From the NCBI GenBank assembly GCA_020056225.1, contig JAGVIE010000012.1:1-64000 (forward strand): a DNA stretch of 64,000 nt, in the 5' to 3' direction. The notes beneath the pieces are model-generated. The model ran no database searches and was not told where the DNA came from. It worked only from the letters and a program-made list of their open reading frames with translations. Source of the stretch: Bacteroidota bacterium (GTDB lineage: Bacteria; Bacteroidota; Ignavibacteria; UBA10030; SZUA-254). Positions 9,351 through 17,848 of this stretch are shown one piece after another (the first letter of the stretch is position 1; each line of letters opens with the position of its first letter). The position numbers and the translations under genes were made by a program.

Positions 9351-12329
9351 ATGATAGATATTAAAAACAATAAATCGGGATCATTAGCATCGTTTATCTT
9401 GCTCGTGTTTGCTTTTGCTTCTTTGAAAGCCGAACAGGTTGATTATATATTTCCTTTTACTCGATATACAAGTACCGAGGGATTGTTATCCAATGCCATA
9501 ACGTGTATATATCAGGATTCTAAAAGTTATTTATGGATCGGAACGGCTGAGGGGGTGAGCGTGTTTGATGGGAGTAATTTCCATAATTATACACCTACCG
9601 AGGGACTTGCATTTAACTTTGTTAACGCTTTCCATGAAAGTAAGAGATTCCCCGGAGTGATTTGGATAGCTACCAATGGTGGTGGTATCAGCAGATTTGA
9701 AAATGGAGGGATGACAACTATTCGTGTAGGACAATATGATGCCTCGAACTGTGTAGATCATTTAATGGAAGATCGTGATGGGATTTTATGGTGCTCTACG
9801 AAGCGAGGTATATTTAAAATCAACAACAATATTGTTGAACCCTTCTTTCCCGATACTTTCATAAAAGAGGTTTACCAAATCATCGAAACTCAAAATAATA
9901 TTTTGTGGATTGCCGGTGATGATGGTCTATATAAATATTCCCGACTTGAAAATAAACTAAAATATTATCCTAACAAACCTTATGGATTTTCTAAGCCGTT
10001 TTGTATTGATCGCGGTGGTGATCTGTGGATGGCTACAAAAGGCAGTTGTATTATTCAGATTCGAAATGAGGAGATAATTAAAGAATACAAAATTAAGTTT
10101 TCAAGGCCTCAATTTCTTATTGATGATGAGAGAGGTAATTTCTGGTTGGGAACATACGATGGATTATTGAAGATCCCACAAAACAACATCGATGATCGAG
10201 CTATCACGATATTAAAAAAGGAAAATGGGTTACCAGACGATAACATCAAATGTGGATTATTGGATCAAGAGAAAAATTTATGGATTGGTACACTCGCGAA
10301 TGGAATTGGATTACTACATGATGAAGTTATAAAGATTCCGTTGCAACCCATAGACGGTGAATCATATTCTCACGCAGTAATTGACAACCAAAAGCACATC
10401 TGGATTACCTCAAATATGGATTTATGGGAGGTATGGCTTGATGAACATGGCATTTGGCAAAAATATTCCCACCATATTAAAGGTCCAAACATTAAGAAAA
10501 GTATTTTGTTGGGAGACATTGATTCCAAAGGCAGGTTATGGATTTGTGTTCGACCAAGGGAGCTTCGGTGCTTTCAAATTCTCCAACGCAAGAATTCTGA
10601 GTCAAGACTCAAATTGGTACGATCGTATAAACCTGATTTAAAGTTTTCGGATGGCAATATTTTATGGGTTATGGTTGATAACGATGATCATGTATGGTGC
10701 AGTTTGAGCAGACATAGTGTCGTCTATCGCTTTAATTTTAACGCAGCCGATCCAATAGAAAAACATTATGATTTATCGAGTATGTTTCCTTACCGACAAG
10801 ATGTATTCAGGATATTTTCACTGAGGAACAAGAATGTTATCTTTGGGACATATTCCGGGGGCTATATCGTTTTAACCAGCAAATCGCCCGATTCGTTGAA
10901 AGTTGTTTCAACTACGGATGGACTGTCAGATAATAGCATCAGAGCAATTTATGAGGACCGGGATGGAAATATGTGGATAGGTACGCGTTATGGTGGTGCA
11001 ATGGTTTTGGAACAGGAAAAATTTCGTAAATTCTCAGTGAGTGATGGACTTCCAAGTAATGGGGTTTGGGACATCTTACAAGATAGTTCGGGTACAATGT
11101 GGTTTGCAACCGCGATGGGTTTAGGGCGGATGAAGGATAATAAAAGCGGAAAAATATTTGTGCAAAGCACTCTATCTGGATTTTCTACTCTTTGCGTCGG
11201 GCAGTATGACAATCACAGAATCTGGGCTGTGTTACCCGATGGTATAATAATCTATGATCATCGAAATCTCAAAAAAAATACACCGCCTCCTATTTATATA
11301 AACGGTTTAAAAGTAAATGGTGTAGATTTCATACGAAGTGAACAGCGTGAGTTCAGTTACCATCAGAACAATTTGATAATTGACTTTGTTGGTATAAGCT
11401 ATCAGGATTTGGGTTCTGTTCAATATAAATATAAGCTTGAGCCGATAGACAAAGATTGGAATATATTATCAAAGAAAAGCTCAATATATTTTGCTGATCT
11501 TAATTCAGGCCAATATACTTTCAGAGTTAAAGCCATTGCCGAGGATGATATCGAGAGCATTGATCCCGCGGAGTTATCTTTCATCATATTATCGCCATTT
11601 TGGTATAGATGGTGGTTTATTCTTATAGTCGTTGCGATGATAATTTCAATACCGCTTTTATTGATGAAATGGCGTTATGAGAAACTGCTCGCAATTGAAA
11701 AAATTCGCACACGTATCTCTTCCGATTTACACGATGATATCGGCGCCAACCTGACAAGGATAGCAATCTCGAGTGATATTGCTCGTAGGGAGTTGAAAAA
11801 GCAAATCGACTTGGTTCCGAATCAGCCAAGTTCTGTTAAGGTAATGTCATTGCTTGAGGATATTACACAAAACTCTCGAGAGTTAATTGATGCGATGAGC
11901 GATGTAGTATGGTCAATCGATCCGCGAAATGAATCAATAGATAACTTAACTCTACGGATGAAGAATCACTTATCACGGCTCTTGGCTCCTCAGGAAATCA
12001 GGTATATATTTCAAGTCCCGCAAGAGCTTTTATCATTACGAATACCACTCGATTTCAGAAGAAATGTTTATTTGATATTCAAAGAAGCGATAAACAACAT
12101 TGTTAAGCACGCAGAAGCAACATCAATAGAGGTTATTATGGAATTAAAAGATGATTTATTTAAAATGATAATTCATGATAATGGAAGCGGATTTAATCCG
12201 GGTGGCGTAAAAAGTGGAAATGGTTTAAGGAATATGCAGCAACGGGCGATTGCAATCGGAGGCAATTTTACATTAAATTCAACGCTCGAAGCAGGGACAA
12301 CGATAACCTTGCAAGTAAAATTACCCTAA
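9351..12329 (+). CDS. Periplasmic-propeller sensor histidine kinase (LytS/NarX-type core)
   Basis: 992 residues. A signal peptide or N-terminal membrane segment (about 10-28) precedes about 14 two-component-regulator-propeller repeats (WIGT, GLSDN, YEDRDGNMWIGT motifs; about 35-640). A Y_Y_Y domain follows (about 665-745), then one transmembrane helix (about 750-773) and a cytoplasmic HisKA_3 dimerisation domain with SSDLHDDIGANLTR (phospho-acceptor His794). The ATPase domain has the N box FKEAINNIVKHA and G boxes DNGSGF and GNGLRNMQQRA. Unlike hybrid HTCS sensors it has no receiver or AraC domain on the same chain. Its partner is probably the NarL-type regulator 223 bases downstream. The ligand is unknown; such propellers often sense polysaccharide fragments. 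Identity is certain, ligand is not. Confidence 0.92.
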   Translation: MIDIKNNKSGSLASFILLVFAFASLKAEQVDYIFPFTRYTSTEGLLSNAITCIYQDSKSYLWIGTAEGVSVFDGSNFHNYTPTEGLAFNFVNAFHESKRFPGVIWIATNGGGISRFENGGMTTIRVGQYDASNCVDHLMEDRDGILWCSTKRGIFKINNNIVEPFFPDTFIKEVYQIIETQNNILWIAGDDGLYKYSRLENKLKYYPNKPYGFSKPFCIDRGGDLWMATKGSCIIQIRNEEIIKEYKIKFSRPQFLIDDERGNFWLGTYDGLLKIPQNNIDDRAITILKKENGLPDDNIKCGLLDQEKNLWIGTLANGIGLLHDEVIKIPLQPIDGESYSHAVIDNQKHIWITSNMDLWEVWLDEHGIWQKYSHHIKGPNIKKSILLGDIDSKGRLWICVRPRELRCFQILQRKNSESRLKLVRSYKPDLKFSDGNILWVMVDNDDHVWCSLSRHSVVYRFNFNAADPIEKHYDLSSMFPYRQDVFRIFSLRNKNVIFGTYSGGYIVLTSKSPDSLKVVSTTDGLSDNSIRAIYEDRDGNMWIGTRYGGAMVLEQEKFRKFSVSDGLPSNGVWDILQDSSGTMWFATAMGLGRMKDNKSGKIFVQSTLSGFSTLCVGQYDNHRIWAVLPDGIIIYDHRNLKKNTPPPIYINGLKVNGVDFIRSEQREFSYHQNNLIIDFVGISYQDLGSVQYKYKLEPIDKDWNILSKKSSIYFADLNSGQYTFRVKAIAEDDIESIDPAELSFIILSPFWYRWWFILIVVAMIISIPLLLMKWRYEKLLAIEKIRTRISSDLHDDIGANLTRIAISSDIARRELKKQIDLVPNQPSSVKVMSLLEDITQNSRELIDAMSDVVWSIDPRNESIDNLTLRMKNHLSRLLAPQEIRYIFQVPQELLSLRIPLDFRRNVYLIFKEAINNIVKHAEATSIEVIMELKDDLFKMIIHDNGSGFNPGGVKSGNGLRNMQQRAIAIGGNFTLNSTLEAGTTITLQVKLP

Positions 12330-12421
12330 ATGGGGTATTGTGTATATGAAAAGTTTTTATTAATAACAGATGTTGTGTAATATAATTGAAAATAGATGAT
12401 TGCAGTGTAACAGCAAATTAT

Positions 12422-12485
12422 GAACTCATCCCCCATTTCCCCCTTCTCTTTGGAAAGAGAAGGGGGATTCAAGGGAGTTGAGTTC
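12422..12485. repeat. Nested palindromic repeat between kinase and regulator genes
   Basis: A 12-bp perfect stem (CCCCCTTCTCTT at 12439-12450, AAGAGAAGGGGG at 12455-12466) with a 4-base loop lies inside an outer 7-bp inverted repeat (GAACTCA 12422-12428, TGAGTTC 12479-12485). Its minus strand reads CCCC..hairpin..GGGG-AAATGGGGGATGAG, the same layout as the palindromes around the DUF559 gene at 51894-52504. There is no T-run after the stem, so it looks more like a repeat-family member than a simple terminator. It occupies the kinase-regulator gap (12330-12552). Confidence 0.7.
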
Positions 12486-12552
12486 GATTATACGATAATA
12501 CAACATTAATTAATATCTTGAATTGAAAAATATTATATCTTCATAACAACCA

Positions 12553-13203
12553 ATGGCAAACACTCTCACTGAAATTAATCCGATCAATGTTGTAATTGTA
12601 GATGATGATGATAAATTAAGAGAAGCATTCATTGAGAATATTCATTGTGATGGTGAACTTAATTGCGTCGGTTCATTCGGCAGCTGTGAAGAATTGCTGA
12701 AAGTTCTTGATGATATCCTTCCCGATGTTATATTAATGGATATTGGACTTCCGGGTATGTCCGGCATAGAAGGCACAAAAAAGATAAAATCGATATATCC
12801 TTCGGTGGAAATAATAATGCTCACGATATACAACGATGAAGAGAAAATATTCCAATCCGTTTGTGCTGGTGCATCGGGATACATATTGAAAAGTGCGAGC
12901 CAGGAAGAAATAAGAAGGGCTATTAAAGAAATCCGAAACGGTGCGCCGATGAGCGCCTCTGTTGCGCGGCGAATCTTGGATTACGTTCGGCAAAGTAAAG
13001 CATCACCCATTGAAAGCTTCAAACTTACTGCAAGGGAAATGGAAATTCTAAACTTATTAGTCGATGGATTTGACCGTAAGACAATTGCAGAAAAATTATT
13101 TATCAGCAAATTAACAGTACACTCACACCTTAAAAGAATTTACGAGAAGCTCCACGTCCACTCTAAAGCACAAGCCGTTTCTGCGGTTTTGAAAAGAAGG
13201 TAG
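12553..13203 (+). CDS. Response regulator, NarL/FixJ family
   Basis: 216 residues. The receiver domain (about 11-125) has the acidic pair DDDD near residues 16-19, the phospho-acceptor in DVILMDIGLPG (Asp63) and the switch Lys in GYILKSAS. The C-terminal LuxR-type helix-turn-helix (about 150-212) reads LTAREMEILNLLVDGFDRKTIAEKL..LTVHSHLKRIYEKL. It should be phosphorylated by the kinase upstream and act as a DNA-binding activator. Its closest downstream gene is the 1301-residue surface protein, a plausible target. The order kinase, regulator, surface protein on one strand supports that, but no binding site can be proven from sequence alone. Confidence 0.92.
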   Translation: MANTLTEINPINVVIVDDDDKLREAFIENIHCDGELNCVGSFGSCEELLKVLDDILPDVILMDIGLPGMSGIEGTKKIKSIYPSVEIIMLTIYNDEEKIFQSVCAGASGYILKSASQEEIRRAIKEIRNGAPMSASVARRILDYVRQSKASPIESFKLTAREMEILNLLVDGFDRKTIAEKLFISKLTVHSHLKRIYEKLHVHSKAQAVSAVLKRR

Positions 13204-13576
13204 TTTCAAAGGGTAATCTCAACCACAGATCAGTCTGAGTATCTGATGATATTCAAGGCTCCTTTTCCTATCTATACTTTCACACAAGAATAAAACCAAT
13301 TTCAAAAAACTAAAAAAATACCCTGTGTAGGGGATTGACTAACACGGTTATAATAATATATTAGTAAGTAAAAATACTGTTGCCGATGAAGTGATCAGAT
13401 TTCCTTTGTGTGAATAGATTAGTGAATAGAGTACGGTAGCTACTTCCTTTAAATAAACCTTAACTGAAATTATACCGAAATTATATAGAGTAATATCAAT
13501 CGAGTAAACGTGTACTTAATATTTTTTTAAATAACTATTTTAAATATAATTTATTTCATAAAAGGAGGTTATTTTT
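13204..13576 (+). promoter_or_regulatory. 373-bp upstream region of the surface protein, with promoter and palindrome
   Basis: No gene is present. TTGACT at 13335-13340 and TATATT at 13357-13362 (16-bp spacing) form a promoter-like pair. Just upstream is a small palindrome CCCT-GTGT-AGGG (13321-13332) in operator position. The transcript would carry a leader of about 205 nt, very A/T-rich, ending in an excellent ribosome-binding site AAAGGAGG just before the ATG at 13577. Binding by the neighbouring NarL-type regulator is a guess. Confidence 0.5.
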
Positions 13577-16500
13577 ATGAAAAACATTTTATACATTGCT
13601 TTGATCTTTTTAAGCGTGAGCGCTTGGGCGACCCAAGTCACCTTAAAAGTTGTGGATCAATCGGGGAGCGAAATTGCTCTCTCAACAATCACCGTGACCG
13701 GATATGGGACATTCAATACCGGGTCATCTGTTGACCTACCTGAAGGAAACTATACTGGTGGGGTTCAACCTGGATTTATGAATGTTAAAACTGGGTATCA
13801 AGGTGATCTGGGAAGGTCAGTTTCGTTCAGTGTTGGAACCTCCACTGATAGTATTTCATTTGAATGGATCACGAGCACATTTTCCATCAATATAGTCGAT
13901 CAATGGAGTGTTCCTATTCCGTTGTCCATGGTAGATGTTTATGGCGTTGATGTATGGGCAGGAGATGATATTACATTACCGATTACCGATGACTCAGTAT
14001 ATCTAAACATGTACGGTGCATTTAAAAATGGGTATGGTGCTGGCCTCAAGCCTGGTCGTAATGGTCATGCTGGACATGGTGAACTTGGTCGGGGCGAAGC
14101 CTTAGAAGTGATGGAATCTCAACCGGATATAACATTTGAGTGGATCACCAGCACATTTAAGTTTGATGTCGTGGATCAATGGGGTGTTACGATTCCCAAT
14201 TCAAAGGTCGGGCTTTGGGGAGGTGGATTTGAAATGAATGTAGGAGAAATGGTCACGTTACCGATTACCGATTCATCTGTTTACCCGAACATGGCCGGGA
14301 TGTGGAGCGATGGATACGATATCAGTGTGGGTCCAGGCTTAAATGGTTCTCCGGGTTACAACTACGTGATGAGGACAGAAATCGTGGAGATCATCGAATC
14401 ACAGTCGGACATAACGTTCGAGTGGATTACCAGCACGTTTACAATCGATGTCGTCGATCAGAATGGTATCCCTATCCAAGGTTCCAAATTTATGTTGGCA
14501 GATCCCTATGTGGAAGGGGATAAATATGTAACGCTTCCAATCACTGACGAGTCGGTTTATCCAACCATGTACTGCAGATACAAAGATGGCTATCCATTTA
14601 ATATATTTCCTGGACTCAATGGTTCCGCAGGTGGACCCCCTCTCTACAGAGGTGAAACAATCGACGTTGTGCAGGCTCAGCCTGATCTCAATTTTGAATG
14701 GTTACAAAAAGAATGTGCAGTATCGGTTGTAAATGGTAATGAACAAGTGATTCAGGGATCATTTATTACACTACCAGGGAATACAAACGCTAACAATGGT
14801 GAGACTATACATTTGCCAATAACAGATGAGAGTAGATATCCAACCCTAGCTGGTGCTTGGAAAGATGGATATTCGATTGGTTTATCACCGGGTGGTATTT
14901 CAGTTGGGACAGCTATCTTTGAGGTAACTGGAGCACTGGAATTTAGCCCATCATTCGTCACACTTGGTGGTAACCAATATGGCTTGAGGTGCGTATCGCC
15001 TCCAGTGTCTGTTACTTTAAGACTTGTTGACCAGAATGGTATGGACATCCCAGGATCTATTTTGAGAATCGGTAATTATGATCCGTTGGCCAGTGATTGG
15101 ATAAGGACAGGCACAACCATTTCAATTGAACCGGGCACCTATCCTATTGTCCTGGCTCCAGGATTGGGAGGGGTGAGTTATCATTTTGGCCTACGCCGTG
15201 TGGCGCAAGTCGTAATTACACCGGCGACCACCGATTTGGCAATTGAATGGATAACCCGCACGGTAACTACTTACGTACTGGATCAAAACGGTAATGCGAG
15301 CGGATATTCTTCATGGTATGAGTTTTATGCCCCCAATCTGTCGGGGCAAAGTGTAGGATTGCCGATTACTGATGAGTCAGTGTATCCGAATATGCAGGGT
15401 AATTGGATCAATGGACTCGGACTAACTATTGGTCCGACAGCAAATGGAGGTATCGTTTATTGGGGTCAACTCTATAGGCCTCTCTATAAATCTGGAGTGA
15501 TCTTCGAGATATTGCCGGGTATGGATACTTCTCTTTATTATGAATGGAAGACAGTACAAACCACCATACTAATAAAAGATCAATATGGTGATATTATCCC
15601 GGCTTCTCAGTTTCTTACAGAGGGTTATGCTTGGATACCCTCAGGGCAAACTGTGAGGTTGCCAATAACTGATGAATCGGTATACCCTGACATAGCTGGA
15701 GCATACAAAGATGGTCTGGGCATGACGATCGTTCCGGGCGTCAATGGTAATGGATTACATTACTATGCCCTTTGCAGAGGAGAATTAGTCGAAATCTATG
15801 AGGGCATGCCTCCACCCAGTTTCGAGTGGATCACCGTGCGCACCACCGTATTTGTTAAAGACCAATTTGGTAATGTAGTACCAGGTTCAGGATTTGCTGG
15901 ATACCCCGTGGGGGGCGGCTCCTCCGGAGATAGCGTTACTCTTCCCATTACAGATGAATCTGTCTATCCGAACATGGTAGGCTGGTGGGTCACAGGATTC
16001 TCCTTTTCAATCTACCCAGCAATCAATGGAGATCCGATCTATTGGTACACAGATCTGTCTCGACCTGAAACACTGGAAGTTTTCACAGGAATGGAACCAG
16101 GGCAATTCACGTGGGATTACCTGTCGTGTAATATATCACTAGTTGATTCTAACGGACAGGATATTCCATCGTCCTCAATCATCGTGATCCCCCAATATGG
16201 GTATCAGTTTTCTAGCGGAGACTTGGTTACTCTTCCTGTGACCGATGTGAATGTGTATCCCGCTTTGCGCGGAAAATATAAGGATGGACTACCCTATCAT
16301 CTTTTCCCTGGAGGATCATACGTCGGGGTTGATACTTTCAAAATCACCGGCTCCCTTGAATTCGATCCACCATTCGTGACGCTCGGGGGGAACAAGTACG
16401 GTTTGCGGTGCATTTCTCCCGGTGGTTCAGTTACAGGCAAAGTTATCGCGGATTGCCCTGCGGCGAACACAGGGCTCCAGGGTGTGAGAGTGGATGCGTT

Positions 16501-17482
16501 TGCATTAGGAACGGGAGATTTGGTTGCTTCCACACTTACAGATGCTAATGGAAATTATGTCATTGAAGAGTTACCGAGCGGTGGTTATACTATCACTGTC
16601 TTAACTCCGCTTGGTTATACTGCTTCATCAGATGAGATTGTGGTAAATGTAATCGGAGGATCATCGGTTGTTGCAGATTTCAATCTCAGCTGTATCCAAA
16701 TCGTTGCAAATCCAAGAACCATCGGATTCTGGAAGCATCAGGTTGGTGTCGCTACTGGTGGAAAGGGAACGGCTCAGGTGAGTTCATCAGACCTCTGTGT
16801 ATTTCTTGATTTAATCGAAGTCCACTTCAACAGCAACCTCATCAATCAAGTAATTGTTTATCAGCCGCCATCGTCAGGAGTTTGCAACGATAAACTGCAG
16901 GTTGCAAAAGTTTTATTGAACCTGAAGGGAAGTTCAGCAATGAAAGATCGGGCTAAGCAACAATTGATGGCATTATTACTGAACATTGCAGCAGGATACA
17001 TCAGCCAAACTGAAGTTATCAGCGCTGACGGTGCGTCAGTATCCCAAGCAATCACTTACTGTGACAATGTGATTGATGATCCATCGGGTGAGTACGAAAC
17101 TGCAAAAACAGTGGCAGACCTGATCAACAACAATAAACAAGTCATAGCCGGTGTGATTCCGTTGAGTACTCCGGATATTTTGTATAAGCCAAGTCTTGGT
17201 GGAACGGGGAAAGTCCCAGAGGAATACTCACTAGGTCAGAACTATCCTAATCCGTTCAACCCCAGCACGTTGATCGAGTATGCACTACCCACAGATGCTT
17301 ACGTGACACTAAAAGTGTACGATGTGCTTGGTCGGGAAGTAGTGATACTGGTTCAGGGCTACCAAACTGCTGGTTATAGGACGGTGGTCTTGAACGGTGA
17401 AAAGATGCCGAGTGGATTGTATGTCTATCGGCTGACTGCCGGGACATTTAATGAGGTGAGAAGAATGTTACTGATGAAGTAG
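13577..17482 (+). CDS. Giant repetitive T9SS surface protein
   Basis: 1301 residues with a signal peptide (1-19, ending SAWA). Residues 20-948 are ten beta-rich modules of about 80-100 residues, most with VVDQxGxxIPxS, LPITDESVYPNM, a Trp/Tyr-K-DGY block, PGxNG, an R-x-E segment and FEWI. Modules 5 and 10 share FVTLGGNxYGLRCxSP, while modules 1 and 6 both lack ITDESVYP. The array is therefore a five-module superblock present twice. Then come an SdrB/SpaA-like fold (about 950-1040), a segment opening NPRTIGFWKHQ (about 1044-1195) and a T9SS sorting domain (about 1214-1301; NYPNPFNPST). No catalytic site is visible; an adhesin or surface-layer role is inferred. The ribosome-binding site is strong, suggesting high expression. 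Confidence 0.85.
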   Translation: MKNILYIALIFLSVSAWATQVTLKVVDQSGSEIALSTITVTGYGTFNTGSSVDLPEGNYTGGVQPGFMNVKTGYQGDLGRSVSFSVGTSTDSISFEWITSTFSINIVDQWSVPIPLSMVDVYGVDVWAGDDITLPITDDSVYLNMYGAFKNGYGAGLKPGRNGHAGHGELGRGEALEVMESQPDITFEWITSTFKFDVVDQWGVTIPNSKVGLWGGGFEMNVGEMVTLPITDSSVYPNMAGMWSDGYDISVGPGLNGSPGYNYVMRTEIVEIIESQSDITFEWITSTFTIDVVDQNGIPIQGSKFMLADPYVEGDKYVTLPITDESVYPTMYCRYKDGYPFNIFPGLNGSAGGPPLYRGETIDVVQAQPDLNFEWLQKECAVSVVNGNEQVIQGSFITLPGNTNANNGETIHLPITDESRYPTLAGAWKDGYSIGLSPGGISVGTAIFEVTGALEFSPSFVTLGGNQYGLRCVSPPVSVTLRLVDQNGMDIPGSILRIGNYDPLASDWIRTGTTISIEPGTYPIVLAPGLGGVSYHFGLRRVAQVVITPATTDLAIEWITRTVTTYVLDQNGNASGYSSWYEFYAPNLSGQSVGLPITDESVYPNMQGNWINGLGLTIGPTANGGIVYWGQLYRPLYKSGVIFEILPGMDTSLYYEWKTVQTTILIKDQYGDIIPASQFLTEGYAWIPSGQTVRLPITDESVYPDIAGAYKDGLGMTIVPGVNGNGLHYYALCRGELVEIYEGMPPPSFEWITVRTTVFVKDQFGNVVPGSGFAGYPVGGGSSGDSVTLPITDESVYPNMVGWWVTGFSFSIYPAINGDPIYWYTDLSRPETLEVFTGMEPGQFTWDYLSCNISLVDSNGQDIPSSSIIVIPQYGYQFSSGDLVTLPVTDVNVYPALRGKYKDGLPYHLFPGGSYVGVDTFKITGSLEFDPPFVTLGGNKYGLRCISPGGSVTGKVIADCPAANTGLQGVRVDAFALGTGDLVASTLTDANGNYVIEELPSGGYTITVLTPLGYTASSDEIVVNVIGGSSVVADFNLSCIQIVANPRTIGFWKHQVGVATGGKGTAQVSSSDLCVFLDLIEVHFNSNLINQVIVYQPPSSGVCNDKLQVAKVLLNLKGSSAMKDRAKQQLMALLLNIAAGYISQTEVISADGASVSQAITYCDNVIDDPSGEYETAKTVADLINNNKQVIAGVIPLSTPDILYKPSLGGTGKVPEEYSLGQNYPNPFNPSTLIEYALPTDAYVTLKVYDVLGREVVILVQGYQTAGYRTVVLNGEKMPSGLYVYRLTAGTFNEVRRMLLMK
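13634..15001 (+). repeat. Surface-protein superblock 1 (modules 1-5)
   Basis: Coding repeat covering residues 20-475. It opens with a module lacking the ITDESVYP motif and closes with the LRCVSP end, exactly as superblock 2 does. Duplication of a whole five-module unit followed by divergence is the simplest explanation. Confidence 0.75.
15002..16420 (+). repeat. Surface-protein superblock 2 (modules 6-10)
   Basis: Coding repeat covering residues 476-948, matching superblock 1 in module order. Module 6 resembles module 1 (no ITDESVYP; an EPGTYP-type segment) and module 10 resembles module 5 (FVTLGGNKYGLRCISP). Confidence 0.75.
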
Positions 17483-17538
17483 AATCAAATGTTCTAATAG
17501 TAAATAATTCCGCAATATTGATTGGTTAATTTAGAAAG

Positions 17539-17575
17539 AACGGAGTCGGTATTAATGCCGACTCCGTTTAATTTT
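17539..17575 (+). terminator. Rho-independent terminator after the surface protein
   Basis: AACGGAGTCGGTATT (17539-17553) pairs with AATGCCGACTCCGTT (17554-17568) with a single G-T pair, followed by a T-rich run. It lies between the surface-protein stop and the convergent ackA gene. Confidence 0.8.
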
Positions 17576-17670
17576 CAACCGTAATCTTTTCATCAAAATT
17601 TAAACAACTGTTGGCGGGAGAATACAATAAATCAGTAATCCTCAAATCCTAAGTCTTACCGTCAAAGGTC

Positions 17671-17769
17671 GTGAGTGGACTTGTCCGTCAGCTTTATGGC
17701 GGAACTCACTCCCAACGGGAAATGATGTACAAAATCATAAATCCCCAATCCAAAATCCGCAATCGAATC
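17671..17769. repeat. Hairpin repeat and AAATCC-type repeat beside the ackA 3' end
   Basis: GTGAGT (17671-17676) pairs with ACTCAC (17704-17709) around a core CAGCTTTATGGC that recurs in the palindrome array at 51919-51931. Next, 17731-17769 is a run of AAATCC-like units ending exactly where the ackA direct repeat begins (17765). Similar AAATCC-type units occur on the opposite strand at 55440-55480. No gene is present in 17483-17769. Confidence 0.55.
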
Positions 17770-17848
17770 TCACCATCTTCTCGGCACATTCTTTACTGTG
17801 CGAACAGTATCGCGGGCAATCAACAATTCTTCGTTTGTCGGGATTACG
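17765..17848. repeat. Direct repeat of the ackA 3' end, right copy
   Basis: This is the 3' end of the intact acetate kinase gene plus five bases beyond its stop. It matches 9093-9176 with two silent differences, and homology stops abruptly at both edges. It marks the right border of the 8.6-kb block 9177-17764. Confidence 0.9.

Noticed and set aside
13577-16420. Regular repeats that might be a CRISPR-like or tandem DNA repeat array
   Set aside because: The periodicity is at protein level (80-100 residues) in one long open frame; the DNA units have diverged and there are no short identical repeats with spacers.
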